A stretch of DNA of 64,000 bases from Cylindrospermum sp. NIES-4074 (GTDB lineage Bacteria > Cyanobacteriota > Cyanobacteriia > Cyanobacteriales > Nostocaceae), in contig AP018269.1 in the NCBI GenBank assembly GCA_003994795.1, positions 4,985,677 to 5,049,676 of the forward strand, read 5' to 3'. The position numbers were made by a program, and so were the translations under genes. Numbering within the stretch: position 1 is the first letter of the stretch; each line of letters begins with the position of its first letter. The notes beneath the pieces are model-generated. The model had not been told where the DNA came from. It saw only the letters and a list, made by a program, of their open reading frames with translations, and searched no databases. Shown here in pieces: positions 34,681 to 44,802 of this stretch.

Positions 34681-36563
34681 TTCTTAACTGCGTTAATAGT
34701 TTGTAATAATTCACAGGCTGTGTAAGGCTTGCATAAAAAAGCTTTAACACCCATATCATAAGCTGCATTTGCTTTGTCACTGGACACCAGACCACTAACA
34801 GCAATAATTTTCACATCTGGATTAATTTTTTGCAGAGTGCGGATAGTGATTATTCCATCCATACACGGCATCACCATATCGGTCAACACCAAAGATATTT
34901 CATCCCGATTTTCTACGAACAAGGCAATAGCCTCAATGCCATCACAGGCAGTAATTGCTCTATAGTTATGACTTTCTAAGGTTGTTTTTGTAATATCGCG
35001 GATAGCAGGTTCATCATCTACAACCAAAATTAATTCTCCATTACCTTGAGGTAAATCTATTTCGTGTTCTTCTATAATTTCTGTTGCATCTTGGGCTGGT
35101 AAATATACTTTAAATCGGCTACCTTTTCCTTCTTCGCTGTAGACGTTGATAAAACCGCCGTGACTCTTAATAATTCCCAGAACAGTAGCAAGTCCTAAGC
35201 CAGTGCCTTTTCCAAGTTCTTTAGTAGTAAAAAATGGCTCAAATATCCGATCTAATATTTCTGGGGATATCCCATTTCCTGTATCAGTCACAGTAATCAC
35301 TACATAAGGGCCAACTTTGGCATCAATATGCATTCTGGCATAATTTTCATCAACTAAGAGATTTTCTCCAGTAATTTTTAAAGTCCCGCCATTAGGCATG
35401 GCATCACGGGCATTAACACATAAATTCATCAGTACTTGATGCAGTTGGGTAGCATCGCCATATGTAGTCCAAAAGTCTTGAGATATTTGGGTAAAGACAT
35501 CAATTGATTTAGGAAAAGTTTCTTTAACAATTTGCTGAATTTCTATGATTAAATGTTTTAATTGCAATAAAGTACGCTCGCCCTCGATCCCACGAGTAAA
35601 AGACAGTACTTGTTTAACTAAATTTGCCCCACGTTTAGCGTTAGTAATTAATATTGGTAGCAGTCGCCGAGAGCGCTCATCATGCATTTGTGATTCTAAA
35701 AGTTGGGCTGTCATCAAAATTGGGGCGAGGACATTATTCAAATCATGGGCGATACCACTAGCTAAAGTACCAATACTCTCCAATCTTTGAGCGCGGAGAA
35801 ATTGGGCTTCTAGTTGTTTCTTTTGGGTAATATCTGTATTCACAACTAATATAGATTGTGCTTTATTGCTAAATTCGCGCACTAATGTCCAACGGCTTTC
35901 AACTATGATTTCTTTGCCACATTTTGTTTTTTGCTGTAATTCTCCTTCCCAGCAGCCCTTGTTCATGAGCATTTTGAGTGCTTCTGGCAATTGAGACAAA
36001 TTTTTCTCTTGCCAAAGCTCTCTGGTCTTTTTAGTAGTAGCTTCTTCTGTTTTCCAGCCATAAAGACGTTCAGCAGCTTTATTCCAAAACAAAATTTGCT
36101 CGTCTAAATCACGTACAAAAATGGCATCGGTGGCCACATCGAGTAAAGCAGCTTGTTCGCGGATTTTTTGTGCTGTTTGTTTGCGCTCTACGGCATAGCG
36201 GATGGAACGCTCTAATAAAGGTGCAGTTAACTGGCTTTTTTCTAGATAATCTGCTGCACCTGCTTTCATAGCCTCTAAATCTATTTCATGATCGCCTTGA
36301 CCAGTGAGTAAAATAATGGGAGAAGCATAACCGTTGGCTACTGCTACGCGCAACAGTTGCAGTCCATTATGCTGGCCCAAACGGTAATCTACCAAATATA
36401 CATCATGCTCCTGGCGTGCGATCGCCTCCGTTGCTGCTGTATAACTATTTACCCACTCCAATTCACAGCCAGCTACCTGAAATTCACCGAACCAGTCACG
36501 GGTTAAAATATAATCATCTTCATCATCATCAACTAAAAGAACTTTAATTGGGCTATTGTTCAT
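34671..36563 (-). CDS. Hybrid histidine kinase, REC-PAS-HisKA-HATPase-REC
   Basis: 630 residues. Receiver 1 (about 5-125, phospho-Asp in DVYLVDYRLGQ), PAS (about 135-255), phosphoacceptor helix with ASGIAHDLNNVLAPILM, ATPase with NLCVNARDAMP, TDTGNGIS and GKGTGLGLATVLGIIKSHGG, and receiver 2 (about 505-625, VLTDMVMPCMDG). From the PAS domain onward it is a clear paralogue of the 937-residue kinase at 39935-42748. No membrane segment, so cytoplasmic. It follows the Rcp1-like receiver gene by 16 bases. Confidence 0.92.
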   Translation of the reverse strand: MNNSPIKVLLVDDDEDDYILTRDWFGEFQVAGCELEWVNSYTAATEAIARQEHDVYLVDYRLGQHNGLQLLRVAVANGYASPIILLTGQGDHEIDLEAMKAGAADYLEKSQLTAPLLERSIRYAVERKQTAQKIREQAALLDVATDAIFVRDLDEQILFWNKAAERLYGWKTEEATTKKTRELWQEKNLSQLPEALKMLMNKGCWEGELQQKTKCGKEIIVESRWTLVREFSNKAQSILVVNTDITQKKQLEAQFLRAQRLESIGTLASGIAHDLNNVLAPILMTAQLLESQMHDERSRRLLPILITNAKRGANLVKQVLSFTRGIEGERTLLQLKHLIIEIQQIVKETFPKSIDVFTQISQDFWTTYGDATQLHQVLMNLCVNARDAMPNGGTLKITGENLLVDENYARMHIDAKVGPYVVITVTDTGNGISPEILDRIFEPFFTTKELGKGTGLGLATVLGIIKSHGGFINVYSEEGKGSRFKVYLPAQDATEIIEEHEIDLPQGNGELILVVDDEPAIRDITKTTLESHNYRAITACDGIEAIALFVENRDEISLVLTDMVMPCMDGIITIRTLQKINPDVKIIAVSGLVSSDKANAAYDMGVKAFLCKPYTACELLQTINAVKNNG

Positions 36564-36579
36564 TATTGCCTCCCACTGC

Positions 36580-37026
36580 TTATAGGGGCAGTTCTACAAT
36601 TTCAAACCAGTATTTTCCTAGAGTCTTCATTACCTCAACTAAAGAAGCAAAATTTGCAGGTTTAATAATGAAGGAGTTTGCGCCCAGATCATAAGTATTA
36701 TATATATCTTCCTCGGCTTTAGATGTTGTCAATACTACTACAGGAATCCGCCGTAATTTTGGGTCAGATTTAATCTCCTTAAGTGCTTCAACACCATCTT
36801 TTTTAGGCATATTCAAATCTAGCAAAATCAAACCCGGATGGGTGGCAATGCTGCTGTCGGCGTATTGACCACGATGACACAGATAATCCATCAAATCCTC
36901 ACCATTTCTGACAATATGTAGTTCAATTGGTAATTGACTTTCTATCAAAGCTTCATGAACTAACAGGCTGTCATCTTCATCATCATCAGCCATTAATATT
37001 GTAATGACTGTTTGCCGACCCTTCAC
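36580..37026 (-). CDS. Rcp1-like single-domain response regulator
   Basis: 148 residues, one receiver domain (ILMADDDEDDSLLVHEA, phospho-Asp in GLILLDLNMPKKDG, VVVLTTSKAEEDI, FIIKPANF). The long insertions and the DDDEDD acidic start match the small receivers paired with phytochrome-type kinases (Cph1-Rcp1). The gene lies between the candidate cyanobacteriochrome kinase and the REC-PAS hybrid kinase on the same strand, so it is the likely partner of the former. Confidence 0.9.
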   Translation of the reverse strand: MKGRQTVITILMADDDEDDSLLVHEALIESQLPIELHIVRNGEDLMDYLCHRGQYADSSIATHPGLILLDLNMPKKDGVEALKEIKSDPKLRRIPVVVLTTSKAEEDIYNTYDLGANSFIIKPANFASLVEVMKTLGKYWFEIVELPL

Positions 37027-37052
37027 TCTAGATTGTCTCCTTTAAACTAGTT

Positions 37053-37197
37053 ATATCATGTCCAGTTGAACACTTATCATATCTGTTTGGGCTGGTAATG
37101 GGTAATGGGTAATTGGTAATTGGTAATTGGTAATTGGTAAAAATCAATAGCAACCAGACCAAACTTATCCTAAGTAATTAGCCGGATATGATATTAT
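37053..37197. repeat. ATATCATGTCC-ended element, family E copy 1
   Basis: The left end ATATCATGTCCAGTTGAAC and the right end TTAGCCGGATATGATATTA are imperfect inverted repeats. The inside is a TTGGTAA/GGGTAAT heptamer array (37093-37140). The element at 51661-51822 has the same ends around a different inside. Confidence 0.65.
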
Positions 37198-37300
37198 TAA
37201 TAATAATCACGTCCTATTTAATTGCTATTTTATAGCGACTACAATTGTACAATTAACCTCATTTTTGGGTCTAGTAGTAATCCCTCTGTAGGAATAAAAA

Positions 37301-39916
37301 TCAAGAATGGGAATTAATTGGCAGTGTGATGATAAATTTTGCTCCTTGTCCTGGGTTACTTTGCGCTGTAATACTTCCGTGATGGCGTTCAGTAATTTTC
37401 CGGCAAATAGCTAAACCAATGCCAGTACCTTCGTATTCACTGCGACTATGTAGACGTTGAAAAACATTGAAAATCCGATCAAGATATTTTTCGGCAAAAC
37501 CAATACCATTATCTTCAACTATGATTTGACAAAGTTCCGCGCCGACTGTAACTTTATCTAAGTTATTGTTTAAAAATTGACTATATATTTTGACAATAGG
37601 TACTTCTTGTTGGCGGTGAAATTTGAGAGCGTTACCAATTAAGTTTTGCAATAATTGGCGCATTTGTAGGGGATCAGCTTGAATAGTGGGTAATTCCCCT
37701 ACTTCTACTCGTCCTCCAGTCTGCTGGATACGTATTTCTAAATCAGATAATACTTCTTGGGTAATTTGTTTGAGATTTACTGATACAAAAGGGAGTGCCC
37801 TAGTAGTCACTCGCGAAAGTGCTAATAAGTCTTCAATTAAAGTCTGCATTCTCAGGGCAGCATTTTGCATCCGTTCCAAATAGTCTTGTCCCTGTTCATT
37901 TAATGATTCACCACAACTAGCTTTGATTCTCTCACCAAAGGTCTTAATTTTACGCAATGGCTCTTGTAAATCATGAGAGGCAATAAAAGCAAATTGTTGC
38001 AATTCTTCGTTGGAACGGGTGAGTTCTTGCCGCTGATTAGTTTCTTGTTCTAAAATTAAACTCTGAGCTAAGGCAATGCCGATTTGATCTGCCAATTGTC
38101 GCAAGAGTTCAATTTCCCAGTTTGTCCACTGACGGGGATGCAGACATTGATGGGCAATTAACAAACCCCAAAGTTGATTTTTGAGGAAAATTGGGACAAC
38201 AAGGTTGGCTTTGACACTAAATTTTTGTAGTAATTCCAAATGGCAAGGATGGATTTGTATTTGCTCGATATCAGTAATGGTACTAATTCGCCCTTGGCGG
38301 AATTTGTGAATATAATCTTTTTCTAGGCAAGGGTCAACAATTTTCTCCCCTAAGACTATGGGTAAACCGGGAACTACTGCTTCTTTCACCGCTAGTAAAG
38401 AATCATTTGCTTGTAGCTGCAAGATTAATACTCGGTCTGCTTGCAGTAATTTTTGGACTTCGGTGACGCTAGCTTGCAGTATTTCATCGATTTGTAGAGA
38501 CTGACGAATTTTCAGAGTGACATCAGCGAATAATTGCGATCGCAAATTTTGCCGCAATAATTCTGCTTGAGCGCATTTGCGATCGCTCATATCCATCATC
38601 GCCCTAATCATCCGCACAGGCTTACCTGTATTGTCATGGACAACATAACCGCGATCAAAAATAAAGGCATAACTACCATCACTACGCAAAAAGCGGTATT
38701 CATTCGACCAAAATTGTTGCCCACTATCAATCACAGCCCCTACCTCAGCCGTAATTCTTTGGCGATCGTCTGGATGTATGCGATCGCGCCACCAACTTAT
38801 ATTAGAATTTACCTGCTCTGTTGTGTAACCAAAAAGCGTCTGTACAGCTTGATTCCACCACACCTGATTAGTTAACAAATCCCAATCCCATAAAACATCA
38901 TTAGTCGCACTGACAGCCAATTGCCAACGTTCTTCACTTTTTTTTAGCGCTTCTTCTACCCGTTGACGCTCAATCGTTGTTGCTAGCACATTGGCAACAG
39001 CTTGCAGAAAATAAATATCATCTCTAGTAAAAGTACGTTGTTTACTGGTGTGTACCCCTAAAACACCAAAAGGACGCTCCTTACCATGAATAACCACACT
39101 CATCCCACTGACAACTTGGCTGGAGTTATGAACAATCAACGGCTCTTGGGAAACTAAGGTATAGCCAGTTGCCGAATGCATAACCGTGCTAACAATTACC
39201 TGTCCCACCGCTCCCTGTTCCCACCCAACCCCCGCCCGTAGTAGTAATTTATTACCATCTGCCAGCAGTTCTAAAACCTTGCAAGACTCAACCTTCAGAC
39301 ATTGGGCTACAAGGGTAACACTCTTGTTCATCAGCGTAGTCAAGTCTGTCCCAGCTAAGGCAATTTGACTAAGTTCTGCCACAATTGCCTGTTGATTGGC
39401 ATGAACTTCCAGCGCTGCTTCCGCTTGCTTGCGCTTGGTAATATCCATGTCTACGGCATACATTTGCACAGACACCCCAGATGAGTTGTGTAAGACTACC
39501 CCCTTACTCGCTAACCAGCGAATGCTACCATCAGGTAAAACAACTCGAAACTCAATATCATATTCTACTCCGTCCCCAATAGCCTGTTGATGAGAGCGCT
39601 TGACAAAATCACGATCTTGGGGATGAATGCAGTTTAAAAAAGCTTCGTAGGTATCGCTAAAACTGCCTTTCTCCAAACCAAACAGCGTTTCCAGATTATC
39701 CGACTCAGTAATTTTGTTACTCTGAAGATCCCAGTTCCAGATACCCAGACGAGCTGCATCTAATGCCATTCTCAGTTGTGCTTCCTGTAGTTGCACCTGC
39801 TCCGTTTGTTCTGGCAATTCTTTAGTTATTGGGCATTGCTCATTGCTCATTGGTTTTTGACTTTTTATCGAAACAATCGGGGTATAAATCCCCATTACAA
39901 AAATTGCCCCCAGCAA
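37301..39916 (-). CDS. PAS-GAF-PAS-GAF sensor histidine kinase, candidate cyanobacteriochrome
   Basis: 871 residues as read from 39916; translation may really begin at the Met at residue 23 (MSNEQCPITK), because the region before it is repeat-like. PAS 1 (about 45-165), GAF 1 (about 175-318), PAS 2 (about 328-450), GAF 2 (about 458-622), then HisKA with ASHDLQEPLRKIKTFGERI (His648) and an ATPase domain (NLIGNALKFHR, EDNGIGFAEKY, GTGIGLAICRKI). GAF 2 has the phytochrome-like Cys-His (HPCHLELL, Cys558) and an upstream DPCL cysteine (Cys530), 28 residues apart as in DXCF-type dual-cysteine cyanobacteriochromes. A bilin photoreceptor is inferred. No receiver is fused; the Rcp1-like gene follows. 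Confidence 0.88.
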   Translation of the reverse strand: MLGAIFVMGIYTPIVSIKSQKPMSNEQCPITKELPEQTEQVQLQEAQLRMALDAARLGIWNWDLQSNKITESDNLETLFGLEKGSFSDTYEAFLNCIHPQDRDFVKRSHQQAIGDGVEYDIEFRVVLPDGSIRWLASKGVVLHNSSGVSVQMYAVDMDITKRKQAEAALEVHANQQAIVAELSQIALAGTDLTTLMNKSVTLVAQCLKVESCKVLELLADGNKLLLRAGVGWEQGAVGQVIVSTVMHSATGYTLVSQEPLIVHNSSQVVSGMSVVIHGKERPFGVLGVHTSKQRTFTRDDIYFLQAVANVLATTIERQRVEEALKKSEERWQLAVSATNDVLWDWDLLTNQVWWNQAVQTLFGYTTEQVNSNISWWRDRIHPDDRQRITAEVGAVIDSGQQFWSNEYRFLRSDGSYAFIFDRGYVVHDNTGKPVRMIRAMMDMSDRKCAQAELLRQNLRSQLFADVTLKIRQSLQIDEILQASVTEVQKLLQADRVLILQLQANDSLLAVKEAVVPGLPIVLGEKIVDPCLEKDYIHKFRQGRISTITDIEQIQIHPCHLELLQKFSVKANLVVPIFLKNQLWGLLIAHQCLHPRQWTNWEIELLRQLADQIGIALAQSLILEQETNQRQELTRSNEELQQFAFIASHDLQEPLRKIKTFGERIKASCGESLNEQGQDYLERMQNAALRMQTLIEDLLALSRVTTRALPFVSVNLKQITQEVLSDLEIRIQQTGGRVEVGELPTIQADPLQMRQLLQNLIGNALKFHRQQEVPIVKIYSQFLNNNLDKVTVGAELCQIIVEDNGIGFAEKYLDRIFNVFQRLHSRSEYEGTGIGLAICRKITERHHGSITAQSNPGQGAKFIITLPINSHS

Positions 39917-39934
39917 AGCTGCCTTCGTTAATTT

Positions 39935-42748
39935 TTAATTTTTAATTGCTTGTAGGGCTTGCAATAATTCCTGTGCTGTGAATGGTTTGGGCAAGAAAGT
40001 TGTATGTTTGGATGCTTTATTCACAGGTATTTGTTCGCTTCTTGCCAATCCACTGACAGCAATAATTCCCAATAGCGGATTGATTTTTTGTAATGTGCGA
40101 ATAGTAGCAGAGCCATCCATATTAGGCATCATCATGTCAACAATTGCCGCACTAATTTTGTCTTGATTTTGGGCATATAATGCTACTGCTTTGATGCCAT
40201 CACTAGCGGTAATTACTCGATAATTATAGTTTTCTAATGAAGTTGTGGTAATTTCCCGAATGGCTGCTTCATCATCCACAACCAAAATCCATTCGCCATT
40301 ACCTTGAGGAATTTCTGTGTTTTCTAAGAACTGGGTAGGAGCTGTATTCACAGCTGGCAAATAAACCTGAAATGTTGTGCCTTTATCTATGTAACTAGAC
40401 ACAGTAATAAAACCACCATGCCCTTTAATAATTCCCATGACTGTTGACAGCCCCAGTCCTGTACCTTTACCAAATTCTTTGGTTGTAAAAAATGGTTCAA
40501 ATATTCTATCTAATATGCTACCTTTAATGCCAAATCCTGTATCAGTAACTTTCATAACGATGTAAGACCCAACTTGTGCGTCTAGATGCATTTTGGCATA
40601 GTTTTCATCAATAAAAATATTCTCAGCAGAGATTGCTAAATTTCCGCCTTTAGGCATAGCATCACGAGCATTAAGACATAAATTAATCAATACTTGATGT
40701 AATTGGGTAGTATCACCACAAACTGGTAATAAATCTTGCTGAATATTTGTATATATATTAATTGATTTAGGGAAAGTTTGTTCGACGATTTGCTGCATTT
40801 CTAAAATCAGGTGTTTTACCTGAACCACCGTCCGCTCGCCTTCAATTCCCCTAGCAAAAGATAGCACTTGTTTAACTAAATTAGCACCACGTTTAGAGTT
40901 ACTTTCTATGATCGATAGTATTTGGTGAATATGCTGTCCAGTAGTTTTATTTTTCAATAGTTGTACTGACATCAAAATTGGTGACAACACATTATTTAAA
41001 TCATGAGCAATGCCACTGGCAAGAGTACCAATGCTCTCCATTCTTTGAGCGCGTAAAAATTGCTTTTCTAATAGTTTTTTCTGGGTGATATCAGTGTCAA
41101 CAATCAAGATAGATTTGGCTTGAGAATGCTCATCATATACAAGCGTCCAGCGACTTTCTACGATTAGCTCTGAGCCTGATTTTCTGGTTTTCTGTAACTC
41201 ACCTTGCCAAGAGCCATGTGTTAATACTGTTTGATAAATTTCTTGGTGTTGCAGCAGAGGTTCATTATACAAAAGCTGACTAGCATTTTTGCCGATTGCT
41301 TCTGCTGTCTGCCAGCCGTAAAGTTGCTCGGCGCTTTTGTTCCACAATAAAATTTTGTTGTCTAAATCTTGCACCACAATCGCATCTGTGGCTACATCTA
41401 GTAGTGCTGCTTGCTCACGGATTTTTTGTTCTACCTGTTTGCGGGTGGTGATATCCTCAAAAATGTACAAGCGCCCAAAATATTTATCATCATGATCTCG
41501 AATTTGGGTAGAGAACCGCCGAATGATGCGCCCATCAGTAAAGCGAATTTCGTCTTCGACAACGCTGCGGTTTTCTTCACTTTGCAAAGGTTGGCAAGAT
41601 GCAGCAAAGGCGGGAATATCTACTATAAATTTGAGACAGTCAGGAATGATATCATTATTTTTTAATTCCTGGCGTTCCATACGCTCTTTGAGAGATTCAA
41701 TTCCCCAAATTTCACAAAAGCGATCATTAAAATATAGAATATTATCATTGCGGTTATCGACAACATAAAACGCTAGCGGAGAAACACTATTCATGGAGCG
41801 TAAAAGTGCTTCTTTCCAGCGTAATTCTTCTTGTGCTTGCTGACGTTCCGTAATGTCTTCTACGACATAGGCAAATTGCTGACGGCTACCAGAATTTTGG
41901 GCAATTGCTGAGACTGTTGCTGATAGCCAGTGGCGATTTTGGGGCGTTTCATGAGCATATTCAAACCTGACGGGTGATTGGGTGCGTTCGGCTTGACGAT
42001 AGTGATGAATCCATTGGTTTAAATGGCTGTCTGTTCCACCCATATCCCGCGCTAGGCGATTTTGCATCGCTTCTGGGGTGAGTCCAACAAATTTAGCCGT
42101 GGCGGGGTTATCAGAAATATGCAGGATGTCGTTATCTACCAACTCCACAATTCCCATCATCATCGGCGCACTCTCGAAGAAGCTGTGGAGGATAGATTCA
42201 CTTTGGCGTTGTGCTTCTTGTGCCTGTTTGTACTCTGCTTTAATGCTGGCTAGTTCTGCTAAATTCCGCCGGATTTCCAGTTGTCTAAGTATGAGACGGC
42301 TAATAGATTGCAGTGCTGCTAACTGTTTGGCGTTAAGTTGGCCAGGGATACGATCTAATACACAGAGAGTGCCGATCGCCTCCCCTCCTGGTACTAACAA
42401 GGGTATTCCTGCATAGAATCTGACAAATGGCTCTGCGGTAACTACTGCTTCTGTGGCAAACTGTGGATCTGCTAAAGTATCAGGAATAATCAATACATCG
42501 CTTTGCTGAATACACAGCGGACAGAAGCCAATATCTATAGGCATTTCCTGAACATCCAACCCCACCTTGGCTTTGAACCACTGACGTTTGGCATCTATCA
42601 GATTAATTAAGGCGATCGGTGTGTCACAAATCTGCGCGGCTAACGACACTAAATCGTCGAATGCTTGTTCTGGTGCAGTATCAAGAATTTGGTACTGATA
42701 GAGAACCTCAAGCCTTCTTGCTTCATTGTTACACACTGTAGATGTCAT
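39935..42748 (-). CDS. Hybrid histidine kinase, GAF-PAS-PAS-PAS-HisKA-HATPase-REC
   Basis: 937 residues. The N-terminal GAF (about 10-165) begins RRLEVLYQYQILDTAPEQAF and holds the GFCPLCIQQ motif common to this GAF class, not a bilin site. Three PAS domains follow (about 185-300, 310-440, 445-560), then ASGIAHDLNNVLSPILMSVQ, an ATPase domain (NLCLNARDAMP, GKGTGLGLSTVMGIIKGHGG) and a C-terminal receiver (AAIVDMMMPNMDG). It is the first gene of the four-gene minus-strand run; the cyanobacteriochrome-like kinase starts 18 bases later. Its last 500 residues are paralogous to 34671-36563. Confidence 0.92.
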   Translation of the reverse strand: MTSTVCNNEARRLEVLYQYQILDTAPEQAFDDLVSLAAQICDTPIALINLIDAKRQWFKAKVGLDVQEMPIDIGFCPLCIQQSDVLIIPDTLADPQFATEAVVTAEPFVRFYAGIPLLVPGGEAIGTLCVLDRIPGQLNAKQLAALQSISRLILRQLEIRRNLAELASIKAEYKQAQEAQRQSESILHSFFESAPMMMGIVELVDNDILHISDNPATAKFVGLTPEAMQNRLARDMGGTDSHLNQWIHHYRQAERTQSPVRFEYAHETPQNRHWLSATVSAIAQNSGSRQQFAYVVEDITERQQAQEELRWKEALLRSMNSVSPLAFYVVDNRNDNILYFNDRFCEIWGIESLKERMERQELKNNDIIPDCLKFIVDIPAFAASCQPLQSEENRSVVEDEIRFTDGRIIRRFSTQIRDHDDKYFGRLYIFEDITTRKQVEQKIREQAALLDVATDAIVVQDLDNKILLWNKSAEQLYGWQTAEAIGKNASQLLYNEPLLQHQEIYQTVLTHGSWQGELQKTRKSGSELIVESRWTLVYDEHSQAKSILIVDTDITQKKLLEKQFLRAQRMESIGTLASGIAHDLNNVLSPILMSVQLLKNKTTGQHIHQILSIIESNSKRGANLVKQVLSFARGIEGERTVVQVKHLILEMQQIVEQTFPKSINIYTNIQQDLLPVCGDTTQLHQVLINLCLNARDAMPKGGNLAISAENIFIDENYAKMHLDAQVGSYIVMKVTDTGFGIKGSILDRIFEPFFTTKEFGKGTGLGLSTVMGIIKGHGGFITVSSYIDKGTTFQVYLPAVNTAPTQFLENTEIPQGNGEWILVVDDEAAIREITTTSLENYNYRVITASDGIKAVALYAQNQDKISAAIVDMMMPNMDGSATIRTLQKINPLLGIIAVSGLARSEQIPVNKASKHTTFLPKPFTAQELLQALQAIKN

Positions 42749-43524
42749 TAGATTTTTCCTACTATTGCTGAACTACAACTTGCTCTCGATTAACCCTCGT
42801 GTTGCTCGCGTTTCTCTAAATTCATTAACCAGGAAGGTGTAAGGGTGGCAGTGCTAAAACGCTTGCTGCTAAGAGTTTGGTTTCAATTGCCATACACCTG
42901 TAGCTGATTGGTAGCCTTGATGGGAAATTTGCTGTTTAGTCAATTCAGCCGTGACTGCACTTGATGGCGAGAGTGAAGTTACTATCGGATGATCTACTAA
43001 TAAAGTGAGCAAATTGGTAACTTTATCACTTCTTAATTATAGTAATAAGCCCTAAGGAGGATGACAGTGAAATTTACCATTTTGAGTAGATTGAGAACTA
43101 ATACAGAAAATTAAGTAATTATTGGCAGTTGTTTATCACTAATAAAATAACTCCTACCAGAGGAAAACCTGGCTAGCACTTGATTACAGAGTTAAATAAC
43201 TTTATACCCATTTTATGAAAGGTAACGGTAATTTACTAGAAGGCATCTCAGTTTATTTACCCCTAAAGACGTAGAAACCGGAGTTATGTTCCTGATTGCT
43301 TCACAAAATCTTAATAAAAAACAGGTGGCAATTACGCAAATAATCTCAGGTTCTCCTTCAAATCGAGTGTTTGGCTACTAGTATCGGGCGCGACCAACCC
43401 AAAACTGGCGGATGTAGATTCACACACAGAATGGCAGATGCTCTGAGAATGTGCAGATAGCGGCTAACGGCGCTTGATTCTTAGACAATGTAAATACTCA
43501 TATTCCATAATTTAGAAATCGGTT
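42749..43524. other. 776-bp intergenic region between a kinase operon and moaE
   Basis: Divergent promoter region. No large gene. A 15-codon frame with a strong ribosome site (AAGGAGG then GTG at 43067, ending 43114) is the only coding hint. No tRNA, known riboswitch or repeat family was recognised. The moaE leader could still contain an unrecognised structured RNA. Confidence 0.5.
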
Positions 43525-44022
43525 ATGACAACTACAGTTGCTTCTTTGATGAAACCAAGAGCCGAAGATAGCTTTGCCATTACCTTTGCGCCATTGTCTC
43601 TGGAGGAAATTTACGCCAAAGCGGATGATCCGGCTAATGGTGCGGTGGTGGTGATGAGTGGGATGGTTCGCAATCAAACCGATGGTAAACCTGTGGTGGC
43701 TTTAGAATATCAAGCTTATGAACCGATGGCGTTGCGGGTATTTTATCAAATTGCGGCTGATATTCGCTCTCTTTGGTCCGATGTGAGTCGAGTTGTAATC
43801 TATCATCGCATTGGACGCTTGCAAATTGGGGAAATTAGCGTTTTAGTAGCTGTGGGTTCTCCTCATCGTAGTGAGGCGTTTGACGCTTGTCGCTATGCAA
43901 TTGATACCCTCAAACACAATGCACCGATTTGGAAAAAGGAATACTATACCGTGCTTTCAGAAGATGGCTCTCAAATACTGAATTCATCTTGGGTGTCTAT
44001 AAATGCTTGTGAACACAAGTAA
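43525..44022 (+). CDS. moaE: Molybdopterin synthase catalytic subunit MoaE
   Basis: 165 residues. It transfers sulfur from MoaD thiocarboxylate to cyclic pyranopterin monophosphate in molybdenum cofactor synthesis. Signatures: NGAVVVMSGMVRNQTDGKPV, LEYQAYEPMA, IYHRIGRLQIGEISVLVAVG, PHRSEAFDACRYAID and the catalytic lysines of APIWKKEYY. No other moa gene is adjacent. Confidence 0.93.
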   Translation: MTTTVASLMKPRAEDSFAITFAPLSLEEIYAKADDPANGAVVVMSGMVRNQTDGKPVVALEYQAYEPMALRVFYQIAADIRSLWSDVSRVVIYHRIGRLQIGEISVLVAVGSPHRSEAFDACRYAIDTLKHNAPIWKKEYYTVLSEDGSQILNSSWVSINACEHK

Positions 44023-44112
44023 TATCTATTAGGTTGTATTGAGAAAACTTGATGGGTAGATAGCTGTAGAGGTGACTCATCAAGTTTTGTTAATATGGAG
44101 GAGTGATGTTAG

Positions 44113-44463
44113 TTAGCCCTCAGTTTCATTTTCTGTATCAGTTGACGGGTTAATACCAAGTAGTTCTTGTATTGCAACACGTATGTCTTTATTGTCTATC
44201 GTTCCCAAACGACTTCCTAAAGATTCCCTCAATTTAGACCAATCTAAAGTATGTATTTGGTCTTTCCAATTATGCCCATCAATTAAACCTATTTCTACTA
44301 TATGAGCCAGAATTTGTCTATTTAATTGGTCAAGAGATTCCTTTAATTCATCATTGTCCTTGGTTAAAAGTTTTTTACATGCAAGCTGGTGGATACATTG
44401 TAATGATTGATGAATCACATGGAAATATTGAATTGCCTGTATCCTAGCTTCCTTATCAGTCAT
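44113..44463 (-). CDS. Hypothetical protein
   Basis: 116 residues from ATG at 44463 (MTDKEARIQ). All-helical and soluble, with an acidic tail (STDTENETEG). No family is recognised. It points towards moaE's 3' end and stands alone. Confidence 0.55.
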   Translation of the reverse strand: MTDKEARIQAIQYFHVIHQSLQCIHQLACKKLLTKDNDELKESLDQLNRQILAHIVEIGLIDGHNWKDQIHTLDWSKLRESLGSRLGTIDNKDIRVAIQELLGINPSTDTENETEG

Positions 44464-44802
44464 AATCACACACTTTGTTATCTTAACTACACGCACACCC
44501 TAGAGCATTATAAAGCTCATGTATGTGATTGAGGTCACTGTGTTGCGATCGCCTTTTGATGGTTGCTGTATGCACTCAGGGGTTGGTGACTTCCTCACTT
44601 TAAAAAAAGTTGTAAGGATTTTTATAGCCTGTAAACTATGCTGGGCAGAATGAGTTTTCAATGTTCAATGCTGCTTAAAGATCAGTTGTGTATGAGAAGT
44701 GATTAAAAAGGTAAGAAGCTGGGTAAACAATTTCTTACCTTCTTGAGTTGTAATATTTGTGATAGGTTACTTTTGTCAGCTAGTACATCTAAGCCACAAA
44801 CT
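44464..44802. other. Intergenic region, nothing recognised
   Basis: AT-rich spacer with one HIP1-like site. No gene or hairpin of note. Confidence 0.35.
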
